DNA from: Cocleimonas flava
GTDB lineage: Bacteria > Pseudomonadota > Gammaproteobacteria > Thiotrichales > Thiotrichaceae
Length of the DNA: 64,000 nt
Direction: 5' to 3'
Assembly: GCF_004339015.1 (NCBI RefSeq)
Contig: NZ_SMFQ01000004.1
Location: 310,001 to 374,000 of the forward strand
The position numbers and the translations under genes are program-made. Positions 26,503-37,326 of this stretch are shown here, one piece after another. Under the pieces are notes generated by a model that worked only from the letters and a program-made list of their open reading frames with translations, was not told the DNA's origin and made no database searches. Numbering within the stretch: position 1 is the stretch's first letter; each line of letters begins with the position of its first letter.

Positions 26503-27258
26503 CTATTTAGCCGTCCAACCGCAATCGATTTTCCAGTTAGAACCGGTAATTGATGAGCCTTTATCAGAACACATAACAAGTACCAGATTAGCTACTTCAT
26601 CAGGCTCTATCAAACGTTTAATTGCAGCAGGTTCGAGCATAACTTTTTCAACCACTTCTTCTGGCGTTATATTGCGTGTTTGCGCCTGATCTGCAATCTG
26701 GTTTTCTACTAAAGGCGTACGCACATAAGCAGGGCTAAGTGCATTAACAGTAATACCGTACTCCCCACCTTCTAAAGCCGCTGTGCGCGTTAAACCAATC
26801 AAACCATGCTTAGCCGATACATACGCCGATTTAAACGGTGAAGCAATCTCACCATGCACAGAAGCGATATTGATAATACGTCCCCATTTTTGCTTTTGCA
26901 TGGTTGGCCATGCATAGCGCGTTAAGAGGAAAGGTGCAGTCAGTAAAATATGAATCATTTCATCCCAGGTATCTTCGGGAAAATCTTCAATAGGTGAAAT
27001 ATGCTGATAGCCACCGTTGTTTACCAGCACATCAATTCGACCAAATGTTTTTAAGGTTTCATCGATAAGGTTTTTACAGGACTCACGGCTAGCTAAATTA
27101 GTCATGGTAAAATGACAGCCTAAATCAGCCGCCAACTGGTGACCAGTATCCTCATTTAAATCTGCGATAACGACATCATAGCCTTCACCAATTAACGCCT
27201 CGACACACGCTTTACCAATACCGCTTGCTCCGCCCGTAACTATTGCACATTTTTTCAT
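26503..27258 (-). CDS. bdhA: 3-hydroxybutyrate dehydrogenase (SDR)
   Basis: This is a short-chain dehydrogenase of 251 residues that interconverts 3-hydroxybutyrate and acetoacetate with NAD. The cofactor loop is VTGGASGIGKA, the catalytic Ser lies in INIASVHG, and the Tyr/Lys pair is in SAYVSAKHG. Segments YQHISPIEDFPEDTWD and PAYVRTPLVENQIADQA match the 3-hydroxybutyrate dehydrogenase subgroup rather than generic SDRs. A small oddity is NNGG in place of the usual NNAG near residue 90. It follows the fusA gene on the minus strand beyond a terminator, so it is read from its own promoter. Confidence 0.87.
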   Translation of the reverse strand: MKKCAIVTGGASGIGKACVEALIGEGYDVVIADLNEDTGHQLAADLGCHFTMTNLASRESCKNLIDETLKTFGRIDVLVNNGGYQHISPIEDFPEDTWDEMIHILLTAPFLLTRYAWPTMQKQKWGRIINIASVHGEIASPFKSAYVSAKHGLIGLTRTAALEGGEYGITVNALSPAYVRTPLVENQIADQAQTRNITPEEVVEKVMLEPAAIKRLIEPDEVANLVLVMCSDKGSSITGSNWKIDCGWTAK

Positions 27259-27313
27259 TATTAAATCCCTATAAGACGTAAATTATTTAATTGCCATAAA
27301 AATATAGCAAAAA

Positions 27314-27337
27314 AAAGCCCCGACGAATCGGGGCTTT
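27314..27337 (-). terminator. Rho-independent terminator of fusA
   Basis: Stem AAAGCCCCGA with TCGGGGCTTT and loop CGAA, a stable tetraloop, with A and T flanks. It lies 40 bases after the fusA stop. Confidence 0.92.
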
Positions 27338-27377
27338 ATTAATACAAACTATATAAACACGAATGTTTAAGAGTGTA

Positions 27378-29471
27378 TTACTTCTTCTTTGCTTCAGCTC
27401 TTTCGTGAGCTTCTTTGATAACTTCTTCAGCAACATTCTTCGGACAAGGCATGTAGTGTGAGAACTCCATAGAGAACTGACCACGACCAGATGTCATTGT
27501 ACGTAAATCACCGATGTAACCAAACATTTCAGATAGAGGCGCATCAACTTTGATACGTACACCTGTTGGACCTGGCTCTTGTGACTTGATCATGCCGCGA
27601 CGACGATTCATATCACCAATAACATCACCAACGTGATCTTCTGGAGTGAATATATCGATCTTCATGATAGGCTCGATTAATTGAGCACCCGCTTTAGGCA
27701 TAGTCTGACGGAAAGCACCTTTTGCTGCTAATTCAAATGCCATCGCAGATGAGTCAACCGCATGGTAAGCACCATCCATAAGCGTTACTTTTAGGTCCAA
27801 ACAAGGGTAACCCGCAAGTACACCATTATCCATCATACCCAAGAATGCTTTTTCAATTGCAGGCCAGTATTCACGAGGAACATTACCACCTGTTACTTTA
27901 GATTCGAACACATATCCTTCACCAACTTCTGCAGGCTCAAGGATGTAGTCGATTTTACCGAACTGACCAGAACCACCAGATTGCTTCTTGTGTGTATAGC
28001 TGTCTTCAACGCGCTGTGTAATTGTTTCACGGTATGCAACCTGTGGCTTACCTACTTCAACATCTACACCGTGAGTACGCTTAAGGATATCGATTTTGAT
28101 ATCTAAGTGAAGCTCACCCATTCCTCTAAGAATTGTTTCACCTGAATCTTCGTCAGTCTCAACGCGGAATGAAGGATCTTCTGCAACCATTTTACCAATC
28201 GCAACACCCATCTTCTCAGAACCACCTTTATCTTTTGGTGATACTGCGATAGAAATAACCGGATCAGGGAAAACCATTGCTTCAAGTGTAGAAGGATGCT
28301 TTGGATCACAAAGTGTGTGACCTGTTTGAACATTCTTCATACCAAGAACAGCAACGATATCACCTGCTTGTGCAGATTCTAATTCGATACGATCATCAGC
28401 TGACATTTCAACGATACGACCAATTCTTTCAGTCTTACCTGTGAATGAATTCAATACAGTAGAACCTTTCTCTAGTTTACCTGAGTAAACACGTAAGAAA
28501 GTTAATGCACCGTAACGGTCATCCATGATTTTGAATGCTAAAGCACGTAATGGCTCATCAGCGCTAACAATTGCATATTCGCCTGTCTCTTCACCTTCTT
28601 CATCCGTTAACGGCTGAGGATCAACTTCAGTTGGATCTGGAAGATAATCAACAACTGCATCAAGCACTAACTGAATACCTTTGTTCTTAAATGCAGAACC
28701 TGTGTAAGTTGGGAAGAATGCTAGATCACGAGTACCTTTACGGATACATTTTTTGATAACGTCCATATCAGGCTCGTTGCCTTCAAGGTACTGTTCCATT
28801 GCATCATCGTCTTGCTCTACAGCAGTTTCAATAAGCTTTTCACGGTATTCTTCTACCTGATCAACCATATCTGCAGGAACATCCTGGATCTCGTATTTTA
28901 ATGGATCGTCAGAACCATCCCATACCCAGGCTTTACGTGTAAGTAAGTCAACAACACCTTTGAAGTTGTCTTCAACACCAATAGGAAGAACCATCACTAA
29001 AGGATGCGCACCCAGTACGTCTTCAACCTGCTTTACAACTCTGAAGAAATCAGCACCAATACGGTCTAATTTATTTACAAAGATAATACGAGCAACTTCT
29101 GATTCATTTGCATAACGCCAGTTAGTTTCTGACTGAGGCTCAACACCACCAGATGCACAGAATACACCTACGCCACCATCTAATACCTTAAGTGAACGAT
29201 ATACTTCAACCGTAAAGTCAACGTGACCCGGGGTATCGATGATATTCATGCGGTGATCTTTCCAGAATGCACTTACCGCAGCTGACTGGATTGTAATTCC
29301 GCGCTCTGCTTCTTGTTCCATGAAGTCGGTAGTAGATTCACCATCGTGAACCTCACCAATCTTGTGAATTTTACCTGTAAGACTCAGGATACGTTCTGTT
29401 GTAGTTGTTTTACCTGCATCAACGTGTGCGAAGATGCCGATATTACGATATTTTGATAGGTCTGCTGACAT
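27378..29471 (-). CDS. fusA: Elongation factor G, stand-alone copy (probable EF-G2)
   Basis: This translational GTPase moves tRNAs and mRNA on the ribosome, or with RRF splits ribosomes. The 697 residues have G1 AHVDAGKT, G2 in [10 protein letters not shown]3 DTPGHVDF and G4 NKLD, then domains II-V with SGGSGQFGK and a [15 protein letters not shown]-terminal region. The gene is not in a str operon (no rpsL, rpsG or tuf beside it) and has its own terminator. With its [14 protein letters not shown] start and [12 protein letters not shown] segment it resembles the second EF-G of Pseudomonas and Vibrio. Whether another fusA exists in this genome cannot be seen from the window. Confidence 0.92.
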   Translation of the reverse strand: MSADLSKYRNIGIFAHVDAGKTTTTERILSLTGKIHKIGEVHDGESTTDFMEQEAERGITIQSAAVSAFWKDHRMNIIDTPGHVDFTVEVYRSLKVLDGGVGVFCASGGVEPQSETNWRYANESEVARIIFVNKLDRIGADFFRVVKQVEDVLGAHPLVMVLPIGVEDNFKGVVDLLTRKAWVWDGSDDPLKYEIQDVPADMVDQVEEYREKLIETAVEQDDDAMEQYLEGNEPDMDVIKKCIRKGTRDLAFFPTYTGSAFKNKGIQLVLDAVVDYLPDPTEVDPQPLTDEEGEETGEYAIVSADEPLRALAFKIMDDRYGALTFLRVYSGKLEKGSTVLNSFTGKTERIGRIVEMSADDRIELESAQAGDIVAVLGMKNVQTGHTLCDPKHPSTLEAMVFPDPVISIAVSPKDKGGSEKMGVAIGKMVAEDPSFRVETDEDSGETILRGMGELHLDIKIDILKRTHGVDVEVGKPQVAYRETITQRVEDSYTHKKQSGGSGQFGKIDYILEPAEVGEGYVFESKVTGGNVPREYWPAIEKAFLGMMDNGVLAGYPCLDLKVTLMDGAYHAVDSSAMAFELAAKGAFRQTMPKAGAQLIEPIMKIDIFTPEDHVGDVIGDMNRRRGMIKSQEPGPTGVRIKVDAPLSEMFGYIGDLRTMTSGRGQFSMEFSHYMPCPKNVAEEVIKEAHERAEAKKK

Positions 29472-29876
29472 GACTATACTCTGTGTTATTACTCTTAATT
29501 AAAAGTTGTAGTCAGGCTGTATATGAATCACAGCAATAACTACGCTTTGTTTAATGCTTATATTTTTTAGTGGCCGTATCAAATCAGCACACCAAATTAT
29601 AGGCGAGTCGAAAAAACGCGATATTATATAGTAAAGCACTTATATGACATAGGAAAAAGAACAATCATTTTCTGTTTTTTTCTAACGGGTTTACTTCACA
29701 GAAAACTTATCCAGATAGCCAACTCAATATTAGCTTCATTAATCAGTTTATTCTTGAGCTTCGCTCCTTTAGAATTCCCCAATAAATAACCACCAAGCAT
29801 TGTCGATTTTAAACATGAACTAGATTCATATTATGATTGATTAACATCTAAATAACATCAACTCACCGGATAAAAA
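29472..29876. other. 405-bp divergent gap between fusA and pepA
   Basis: It must hold both promoters. On the minus strand two TATAAT-like boxes (29596-29601 and 29623-29628) could serve fusA, but neither has a good -35. A 34-codon open frame on the minus strand (29696-29800) has no support as a gene. pepA usually faces lptF here in relatives; lptF is absent. Confidence 0.45.
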
Positions 29877-31376
29877 ATGCAATACACAATAAATAATTCT
29901 GACTCTCCAGCAAACAATCAAGACGATTGTATTGTCCTGCCTGTCTTTAGCGCCGATGAGAGCGCTGAACTTCACCTGGCTGCGAAGAAAGTAGATAAAG
30001 CCTGCTCTGGAAAAATAAGCAAATTCATTGATACTGGAGACTTCAAGGGAACCCTTGAAGAGACTCATATATTTTATGCACTGGATGGCGTTAAAGCTGC
30101 AAGAGTAATGCTCGTGGGTTGCGGTGATAAAGATAAATTTGACACAACAAGTCTCAATAAAGCAACCAAGGCAGCAGCAAAAGCACTCAAGTCATCAACC
30201 CTATCTTCTGTAAGTCTTTATCTTGCTGATGCCTTCAAACCGAAGGAAGTACAAAACGCGGTTACTCAAATTATCATTGCCTACGCAGACAATGAATACC
30301 AATTACTTGATTATAAAAGCGAGAAGAAAGACCCAAGCAAATTAGATAAAGTTAGCATCTCATTTACCAAACCATCAGATAAACTTTCTGAAAAAGCAGA
30401 GCTTGGTATCCAGCATGGAGCATCAATTGCGAAAGGTATGAAGCTATCACGCGATCTCGCCAATCATCCGGGCAACGTTTGCACCCCTACCTATATTGCC
30501 GATGAAGCAAAAGCTGTCGCTAAGGATTATTCATCAATCAGCATTGAAATCCTCGAAGAAGCTGACATGGAAAAACTTGGTATGGGGTCATTTTTATCTG
30601 TCAGCAAAGGCAGTGACCAACCTGGAAAAATGATTGTTCTTGAATACAAAGGCGCTAAGGACAAAAAGCAGGCACCAATTGCGCTAGTTGGCAAAGGAAT
30701 AACATTTGACACAGGCGGAATTTCTTTGAAACCTGGTGCAAACATGGATGAAATGAAATTCGACATGTGTGGCGCTGCAGGAATGTTAGGCACTTTAAAA
30801 GCCTGTGCTGAGATGAAATTACCTTTAAATGTTGTTGTCGTTTTAGCTGCGGCAGAAAATATGCCGAGTGGCAGAGCATCTAAACCTGGCGATATCGTTA
30901 CGTCTATGGCTGGAAAGACGATCGAAGTATTAAACACAGATGCTGAAGGTCGATTAGTCCTATGTGATGCCCTCACCTATGTTGGTAAATATAAGCCAGA
31001 AGTTGTAATTGATGCTGCAACACTTACCGGCGCCTGTATCGTAGCGCTAGGACATCATATTTGTGCGGTTCTATCAAACGATGATGATTTAGCGGGAGAC
31101 ATCATAGACGCAGGAAACTCTATTAATGACCGCGCGTGGCAATTACCGATGGGAGAAGACTACAAAAAGCAATTAAAAAGCTCTTTCGCCGATTTAGGCA
31201 ATATTGGTGGACCACCAGCAGGAACAATTACAGCTGCATGTTTTCTAGCAGAATTTACTAAAGATTATAAGTGGGCTCATCTGGACATTGCAGGAACAGC
31301 CTGGTCAGGAAAAGACTCCACCGGAAGACCTGTTCCATTGCTATCACAATATCTTATTAACAGAGCTTTCAATTAA
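29877..31376 (+). CDS. pepA: Leucyl (cytosol) aminopeptidase
   Basis: This is an M17 metallo-aminopeptidase of 499 residues that removes N-terminal leucine and other residues from peptides; the enzyme also acts as a DNA-binding regulator in Escherichia coli. The catalytic core has the signature NTDAEGRLVLCDALTY, the metal-binding KGITFDTGGISLKPG and the GTAWSGKDSTGRP C-terminal motif. The less conserved N-terminal domain covers about 1-160. Its start codon follows CCGGATAAAAA. HolC follows 71 bp downstream on the same strand, the order found in many Gammaproteobacteria. Confidence 0.96.
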   Translation: MQYTINNSDSPANNQDDCIVLPVFSADESAELHLAAKKVDKACSGKISKFIDTGDFKGTLEETHIFYALDGVKAARVMLVGCGDKDKFDTTSLNKATKAAAKALKSSTLSSVSLYLADAFKPKEVQNAVTQIIIAYADNEYQLLDYKSEKKDPSKLDKVSISFTKPSDKLSEKAELGIQHGASIAKGMKLSRDLANHPGNVCTPTYIADEAKAVAKDYSSISIEILEEADMEKLGMGSFLSVSKGSDQPGKMIVLEYKGAKDKKQAPIALVGKGITFDTGGISLKPGANMDEMKFDMCGAAGMLGTLKACAEMKLPLNVVVVLAAAENMPSGRASKPGDIVTSMAGKTIEVLNTDAEGRLVLCDALTYVGKYKPEVVIDAATLTGACIVALGHHICAVLSNDDDLAGDIIDAGNSINDRAWQLPMGEDYKKQLKSSFADLGNIGGPPAGTITAACFLAEFTKDYKWAHLDIAGTAWSGKDSTGRPVPLLSQYLINRAFN

Positions 31377-31447
31377 ACAGACTGCTACCTATTCTGTTAC
31401 TTATTTAAAGTGATTCATTTGAAACAAAAACATAGCCTCGAAAATAC

Positions 31448-31900
31448 ATGACCGAAATAAACTTCTACGTCAGCAAAGAACAAGGACTAGAACATAGACT
31501 TGCTGTTGCATATCGTTTAATTAATCTGGCGATGAGTAGAAATCTTTGTGTTCATATTCATACAGGCTCTGAATCACTGAGTAAGAAAGTAGATGATTTT
31601 TTATGGAGGAATGAGGCTACAAGCTTCATTCCTCATTCAATTATTTCTACCGAAGACAGCTCTACAGATGCTGATAAGAAAAATAGCAAACCAGACAAAA
31701 TAAGTATTTCTCACAATTTTGAGCCTATTGAAAACTGTGACTATCTAATAAATATGTCGATAGAACGTCCTTCATTTTTCTCAAGGTTTACTAAAGTTGC
31801 TGAAATATTGGACACTGAGGATGAAATAATAACCGCCGGTCGCAAACGATATTCCTTCTATCGAGATCGCGGATATACTCTTGGATACCATAAGCTATGA
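31448..31900 (+). CDS. holC: DNA polymerase III chi subunit
   Basis: Chi links the clamp loader to SSB through the psi subunit. The 150 residues begin INFYVSKEQGLEHRLAVAYR and have the CVHIHTGSESLSKKVDDFLWR and FEPIENCDYLINMS segments of the family. An acidic/Ser-rich insert of about 15 residues (STEDSSTDADKKNSKPDK) in the middle is longer than usual. The gene sits between pepA and an 85-residue unknown protein. ValS, which usually follows holC, is not here. Confidence 0.9.
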   Translation: MTEINFYVSKEQGLEHRLAVAYRLINLAMSRNLCVHIHTGSESLSKKVDDFLWRNEATSFIPHSIISTEDSSTDADKKNSKPDKISISHNFEPIENCDYLINMSIERPSFFSRFTKVAEILDTEDEIITAGRKRYSFYRDRGYTLGYHKL

Positions 31901-31921
31901 CTTTCGATTTATCGATTTATA

Positions 31922-32179
31922 ATGAAAATAACCCCAAATATACCAATGGTGACCAACCTGGTTGTTGCTGGTGATCCCAGACTCAAAGCTAAAGCTGTTG
32001 CAGCTAAAAAAAAGAGTATGCGTTCGAGCACCTTACATATTGATGAATTAAATCAAAGAATAGACGAACTTGAAACAGCAATTGGTCAGGATAAGTCGGG
32101 ACCTATTGGTAGAGCTTTTGCTATAAGGGCAGAAACTAATAGAAAGCCTAAATCCAAAAGAAAAGTTAACACTGAATAA
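31922..32179 (+). CDS. Small basic protein of unknown function downstream of holC
   Basis: I do not recognise this 85-residue protein. It is rich in Lys and Arg (KAKAVAAKKKSMR and a C-terminal NRKPKSKRK). A central amphipathic helix, HIDELNQRIDELETAI, with heptad-like leucines suggests a coiled coil. There is no signal peptide. It starts 21 bases after the holC stop on the same strand, so cotranscription is likely. The basic ends would fit nucleic-acid binding, but that is a guess. Confidence 0.65.
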   Translation: MKITPNIPMVTNLVVAGDPRLKAKAVAAKKKSMRSSTLHIDELNQRIDELETAIGQDKSGPIGRAFAIRAETNRKPKSKRKVNTE

Positions 32180-32385
32180 ATAAAAAAAAATGATAAACCA
32201 ATTTTCATATACCAGACATAAATCAAAAAAATATAATTACATTTTAGTTACAATAAATGCCTAATTTTATAAGATTAATATGAACATTTTACCCCAACAA
32301 GCGCACTGATATTAAACCATAACTTTTGAAATCAAATAGATTTCGAATAGTCATTTATAAGCAAATTTGATAGGATATCACTGCT

Positions 32386-33462
32386 ATGAAAAATCTTGCC
32401 ATACATCAGGCTTTACGTCTGGACAAATACCCTGAAGAAATGGCATGGCTTTGTTTTCCCGATTCCGAACTACCAGAAGGCACTACTGAGCTACTCCGCT
32501 TATGTACCTCAAAAAAACAATTAGAAGAATTTGCGAACGTACATAACCTAGAAAGTGGCGAACTTCATCATGCCCTGCTTAACTTTGTAGAAAAAGCGAT
32601 GGTAATAGATGGCAACAGTGATGAGAAAATACTGGGAACGAAATTAGTCAATTCTACATTTACCAATCGCAACCAATCAGAAGAAACATTAAAGCTGCAC
32701 TACCAACTTTTAATGAAAATTTTTCACCCCGATGTAAATTCAGACCCTAAAGCTACACACTTTTCAACGCTAGTTACCAATGCCTACACAAACTTAAAAC
32801 AAAAGCGTAGCGATCAAGAAGAATTAATCACCGTATCTGAATACCGAAAACCACCTAAAAGTTTTTATAATGCAACTCAGAAAACAGAGATGCAAATTTC
32901 CAATACAAGAAGTGCAATGGCCGTACTTTCAGCCATCACCATCTTCACTTTAGTGGCAATGATAGGACATTTTTATGATCCTGCAAACCCGGAACTTATC
33001 ACCACTAATATAGAAAACCCAATTCAAGATCCAGAATCTATCGGGCAAACTAATCCAATTAGAAAAGCAGCGATTAACACGGCAATTGAAGTTTCTGACA
33101 GCAATCTGCAGTCTATGCTTCGAAAGCTCGAAAGTGCCTATGAAGATGGTCGCGTTGATATCATCAAACCAATACTTGCCAATACACCTGAAATAAAGAA
33201 TCAAACAGATCAGCAACTCACTGATAAATTAGAAACGCTTTTTGAAATCACCAGTGAAAGAAAAATGGTGCTATTTGATTTTGACTGGAAAAATACTTCT
33301 GGTGAAGTCCAAGGCAAAGGAAAGTTTCTTTCTCGTTACCACCTAAAAGGTGAAGAGCGATGGCTAACCAGAGAAGGTATCGCTACAATTACCCTTTTAA
33401 AAGACGGAAATAAATTAAGCATTAATCAGCTAGAGCTAGAAAACAGTTCGATTGAACAGTAA
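32386..33462 (+). CDS. Membrane protein with atypical J-domain
   Basis: The 358 residues have no clear N-terminal family. A J-domain-like segment lies at about 100-140, with the essential HPD tripeptide at 114-116 in MKIFHPDVNSD. A single membrane helix at about 176-196 follows, and then a periplasmic part with a C-terminal beta domain of about 90 residues (KMVLFDFDWKNTSGEVQGKGKF). The J-domain would therefore be cytoplasmic and could recruit DnaK to the membrane. DnaJ zinc fingers are missing. The gene starts 206 bp after the small basic protein. The specific client is unknown. Confidence 0.75.
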   Translation: MKNLAIHQALRLDKYPEEMAWLCFPDSELPEGTTELLRLCTSKKQLEEFANVHNLESGELHHALLNFVEKAMVIDGNSDEKILGTKLVNSTFTNRNQSEETLKLHYQLLMKIFHPDVNSDPKATHFSTLVTNAYTNLKQKRSDQEELITVSEYRKPPKSFYNATQKTEMQISNTRSAMAVLSAITIFTLVAMIGHFYDPANPELITTNIENPIQDPESIGQTNPIRKAAINTAIEVSDSNLQSMLRKLESAYEDGRVDIIKPILANTPEIKNQTDQQLTDKLETLFEITSERKMVLFDFDWKNTSGEVQGKGKFLSRYHLKGEERWLTREGIATITLLKDGNKLSINQLELENSSIEQ

Positions 33463-33521
33463 TTAATTTTCCCACCCTCGTTTAGATATTTTATTATTAA
33501 CTTTTTCAGTTACAGCGGCAT

Positions 33522-34013
33522 ATTATCAACGTTTTATATATTTCTGACATTCAAGTCAGCTCACTTCAAAAGCTCCTTAGCAAGTATAAGCTAGAACTTA
33601 AAATCACCAGCTCTTCCGAAGAAATACCAGGCAGTTACTGGGGAGACTCTGAAGCCGGTCTAATCAACAACCAACTATTTGTTCGTAACGACACCCCTCT
33701 GCACTCAGCCCTTCATGAAGCTTGTCATTTTATTTGCATGGATCGTCAACGTCGAGAAAACCTCGATACGAATGCAGAAGGTGATTATGATGAAGAAAAT
33801 GCAGTATGCTATTTACAGATACTGTTAGCCGATGAAATACCAGAAATGGGCAGACTAAAAATGATGTCGGATATGGATGAATGGGGCTATACATTCAGAC
33901 TTGGTTCCGCTAAAAACTGGTTTGAGAAGGATGCAGAAGATGCTCTTGAATGGTTAATTGCATTCCATTTATTAGATTCTTCGAACCAACCTAATTATCA
34001 GTTACGACAATAG
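33522..34013 (+). CDS. Small HExxH protein, apparently initiated at ATT
   Basis: The frame encodes about 163 residues. An ATG at 33738 would drop the conserved first half, including the possible zinc-peptidase motif HEACH (33714-33728). The full frame reads INVLYISDIQVSSLQKLLSK at the front, then PGSYWGDSEAGLI, SALHEACHFICMD and EENAVCYLQILLADEIPEMG. The pieces look like one conserved domain, with Glu in EENAVCY as a possible third ligand. No ATG, GTG or TTG in any frame lies between the stop of the previous gene and the motif in a usable position. ATT at 33522 (infC-like) is the best candidate. No clear ribosome-binding site is seen. The family name is not known to me. Confidence 0.7.
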   Translation: MINVLYISDIQVSSLQKLLSKYKLELKITSSSEEIPGSYWGDSEAGLINNQLFVRNDTPLHSALHEACHFICMDRQRRENLDTNAEGDYDEENAVCYLQILLADEIPEMGRLKMMSDMDEWGYTFRLGSAKNWFEKDAEDALEWLIAFHLLDSSNQPNYQLRQ

Positions 34014-34082
34014 AACCGCACGACCTTTTCTAATCTGAAACAGAATAATACTCGTTACATGCTAGCAACATACCGTACTTTT

Positions 34083-34574
34083 CTATTTAGTATCCCTTTC
34101 AAATTTTCGCAATAAAGCAGAGGCATACACTGCAATACCCTCCTCTCTACCTGCAAAACCTAAACCTTCAGTAGTCGTTGCTTTGATGCTAATTCTATCA
34201 AGTGATACACCAAGGTCTTCGGCAATAACTTGTCTCATCGTTAATATATTCGGCGCCATTTTTGGACTCTGTGCCACTATCGTACAATCACAATTTGATA
34301 GCTTATAGAATCGTGAAGTTACCAATTTGTAAACACTCTTAAGTAGCACTCGACTATCAATATTTTTAAAATCAGAATCATTATCCGGAAAGTGCTGACC
34401 GATATCGCCCAACGCTAGTGCACCAAGTAAAGCATCACACAAAGCATGAATAAGAACATCACCATCCGAATGCGCTAAAAGCCCACGTGTGTGCTCTATT
34501 GTTACACCACCTAATACAATGTGATCGCCTTCTGTAAAAGCATGCACATCATACCCATTACCAATTCTCATCAT
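34083..34574 (-). CDS. ispF: 2-C-methyl-D-erythritol 2,4-cyclodiphosphate synthase
   Basis: IspF forms the cyclic diphosphate in the MEP pathway of isoprenoid synthesis. The 163 residues have the zinc-binding DVHAF near the N-terminus and the [21 protein letters not shown] core; the [33 protein letters not shown] and terminal motifs are all intact. It ends the ftsB-ispD-ispF set on the minus strand, 89 bp after ispD. Confidence 0.97.
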   Translation of the reverse strand: MMRIGNGYDVHAFTEGDHIVLGGVTIEHTRGLLAHSDGDVLIHALCDALLGALALGDIGQHFPDNDSDFKNIDSRVLLKSVYKLVTSRFYKLSNCDCTIVAQSPKMAPNILTMRQVIAEDLGVSLDRISIKATTTEGLGFAGREEGIAVYASALLRKFERDTK

Positions 34575-34663
34575 CAGCCATTACCCGTAATTTATTGTGT
34601 TTTTATCTATATGTTTCTGTTTATGTGTTTTTTATTTGCAGTACATTCTTTTAAATTAAGTTA

Positions 34664-35392
34664 CTAGTCATATGCACACCTATCTCTAAGGATAAAAGCG
34701 GCATACTGCATGTCTGAAGGATAGGTCACTTTAATATTGTCATGCCCGCCATTTACCAACTGCGGATGTTCACCAAGCGCCTCAAATGCTGATGCTTCAT
34801 CGGTAACGGCAATAGATTTATTTTTACAAAATTCTAAAGCTCTCATTAAAGGGCCAAGCTTAAATAACTGTGGTGTTAATGCATGCCAGAGGTTTTCTCT
34901 TGACTCTGTGTGTGAGATTTTTGCTTGATCAGAAAAACTTCGTTTCATCGTATCACGCACAGGTGTCGCCAAAATGCCGCCAACACTTTCACTTGAACGA
35001 ATTTCAAGCAAAGCATCAATATCTAACTGTGACACACAAGGTCGAGCCGCATCGTGCACCATCACCCAGTTATCATCATCGAGTTTTTCTAACACTCTTA
35101 GATATTCAAGTGCCTGTTCAACCGAATCACTTCGCTCTGCCCCACCTTCAACGGTATAGATAGGCGTAGTTGTTGATTTGATGTTTAATTGATTCCAATA
35201 GGGATCATCCGAACTCAAGGCAACGATGATACCTGCGACATGAGGATGATTGATAAAACACGAAAGCGTATGCTCGAGGATCGTTTTACCTTCAATTTTC
35301 AGGTACTGCTTTGGTGTCTCAGCCTCCATTCTGGAGCCTACACCTGCAGCAGGAATCACGACCCAAACAGATGAGAGGCTTGTATCAGTCAT
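34664..35392 (-). CDS. ispD: 2-C-methyl-D-erythritol 4-phosphate cytidylyltransferase
   Basis: IspD attaches CMP to methylerythritol phosphate using CTP. The 242 residues begin with the nucleotide-binding PAAGVGSRMEAETPKQYLKIEG; VHDAARPCVS, ILATPVRDTMKR and TDEASAFEALG are the conserved blocks. The start overlaps the end of ftsB by 8 bases, so translation of the two is coupled. PyrG, which makes its CTP, lies 3 kb upstream on the same strand. Confidence 0.97.
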   Translation of the reverse strand: MTDTSLSSVWVVIPAAGVGSRMEAETPKQYLKIEGKTILEHTLSCFINHPHVAGIIVALSSDDPYWNQLNIKSTTTPIYTVEGGAERSDSVEQALEYLRVLEKLDDDNWVMVHDAARPCVSQLDIDALLEIRSSESVGGILATPVRDTMKRSFSDQAKISHTESRENLWHALTPQLFKLGPLMRALEFCKNKSIAVTDEASAFEALGEHPQLVNGGHDNIKVTYPSDMQYAAFILRDRCAYD

Positions 35393-35780
35393 TACCTGTT
35401 TTGATATCTATACTAGAAGAGTCATTTCCAGAGTGTTTAGTAGTTGAATCTTTTTCAGCGCCATCTTCTGCTTCACCCTTAACATTCTCAGATTTTTTCT
35501 TAGGCTCCGGTTGAAGCACTACTTCGAAAAAAGTTTCACCCTTTTTAGTCATCCCAAGTTCGCTACGTGCTCGTTCTTCCAATGCATCTTTCCCAGAAGC
35601 GACATCATCTAGCTCTGCCTGGATTTTACGAATCTGCTCTTTCTTCTCAGCATTTGATTGTTCTTGAACTACTTTGCGGTTTTCCAGCTTCCACAGATGC
35701 GGATAACTACCTGGACCAACCCATAAGCCAGCCAAGAGCAGCACAAGAAGCAATGAAAAGATAATTAACAAGGCCTTCAT
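35385..35780 (-). CDS. ftsB: Cell division protein FtsB
   Basis: FtsB is a bitopic divisome protein that binds FtsL and FtsQ and triggers FtsWI. The 131 residues start with one membrane helix (about 3-21), then a periplasmic coiled coil (about 30-60, with NAEKKEQIRKIQAELDDV) and the ARSELGMTKKGETFFEVV block. A 35-residue acidic and Ser/Lys-rich tail (EPKKKSENVKGEAEDG and beyond) makes it longer than the usual 90-105 residues. A good promoter lies 40 bases upstream, so it is the first gene of ftsB-ispD-ispF. Confidence 0.92.
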   Translation of the reverse strand: MKALLIIFSLLLVLLLAGLWVGPGSYPHLWKLENRKVVQEQSNAEKKEQIRKIQAELDDVASGKDALEERARSELGMTKKGETFFEVVLQPEPKKKSENVKGEAEDGAEKDSTTKHSGNDSSSIDIKTGND

Positions 35781-35820
35781 AGATCGGTTTCTAATAGTAA
35801 AATGGGAAATACTTTAACGC

Positions 35821-35849
35821 AGTATAATCTACCCCGGTTTTTTCAACAA
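35821..35849 (-). promoter_or_regulatory. Sigma70-type promoter for ftsB-ispD-ispF
   Basis: On the minus strand TTGTTG (35849-35844) and TATACT (35826-35821) are 17 bases apart. The -10 box lies 40 bases before the ftsB start. The spacer contains one arm of a TACCCCG/CGGGGTA inverted repeat. Confidence 0.65.
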
Positions 35850-35902
35850 ACACGGGGTAAATTAATGATTTTTAGTTCTTAAACTAACGCTTTATATAAC
35901 GA

Positions 35903-37225
<1,323 letters not shown>

Positions 37226-37251
37226 TTATTAAATTCGAATTCTATTAATGG

Positions 37252-37285
37252 AAAAAAAGTGCCCACAAGTAGGGGGGTGTCTTTT
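37252..37285 (-). repeat. CACCCCCCTACTT-family repeat, copy 10 (minus orientation), 3' of kdsA
   Basis: On the minus strand it reads the core, GTGGGCAC and seven T. It lies 42 bases after the kdsA stop, so it would terminate kdsA before eno. The short gap (116 bp) must then also hold an eno promoter. Confidence 0.88.
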
Positions 37286-37326
37286 TATTCTCTTATTTGG
37301 CTTATTCGTTTTTGCAAGACTTTAAC

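Noticed and set aside
29696-29800. A 34-codon minus-strand frame between fusA and pepA starting MLGGYLLGNSKG
   Set aside because: It has no ribosome-binding site, no family resemblance and lies where promoters are expected; too short to support.
35830-35859. TACCCCG / CGGGGTA inverted repeat between eno and ftsB
   Set aside because: No T-run follows on either strand and it overlaps the ftsB promoter spacer, so I do not call it a terminator; it could be an operator but nothing else supports that.
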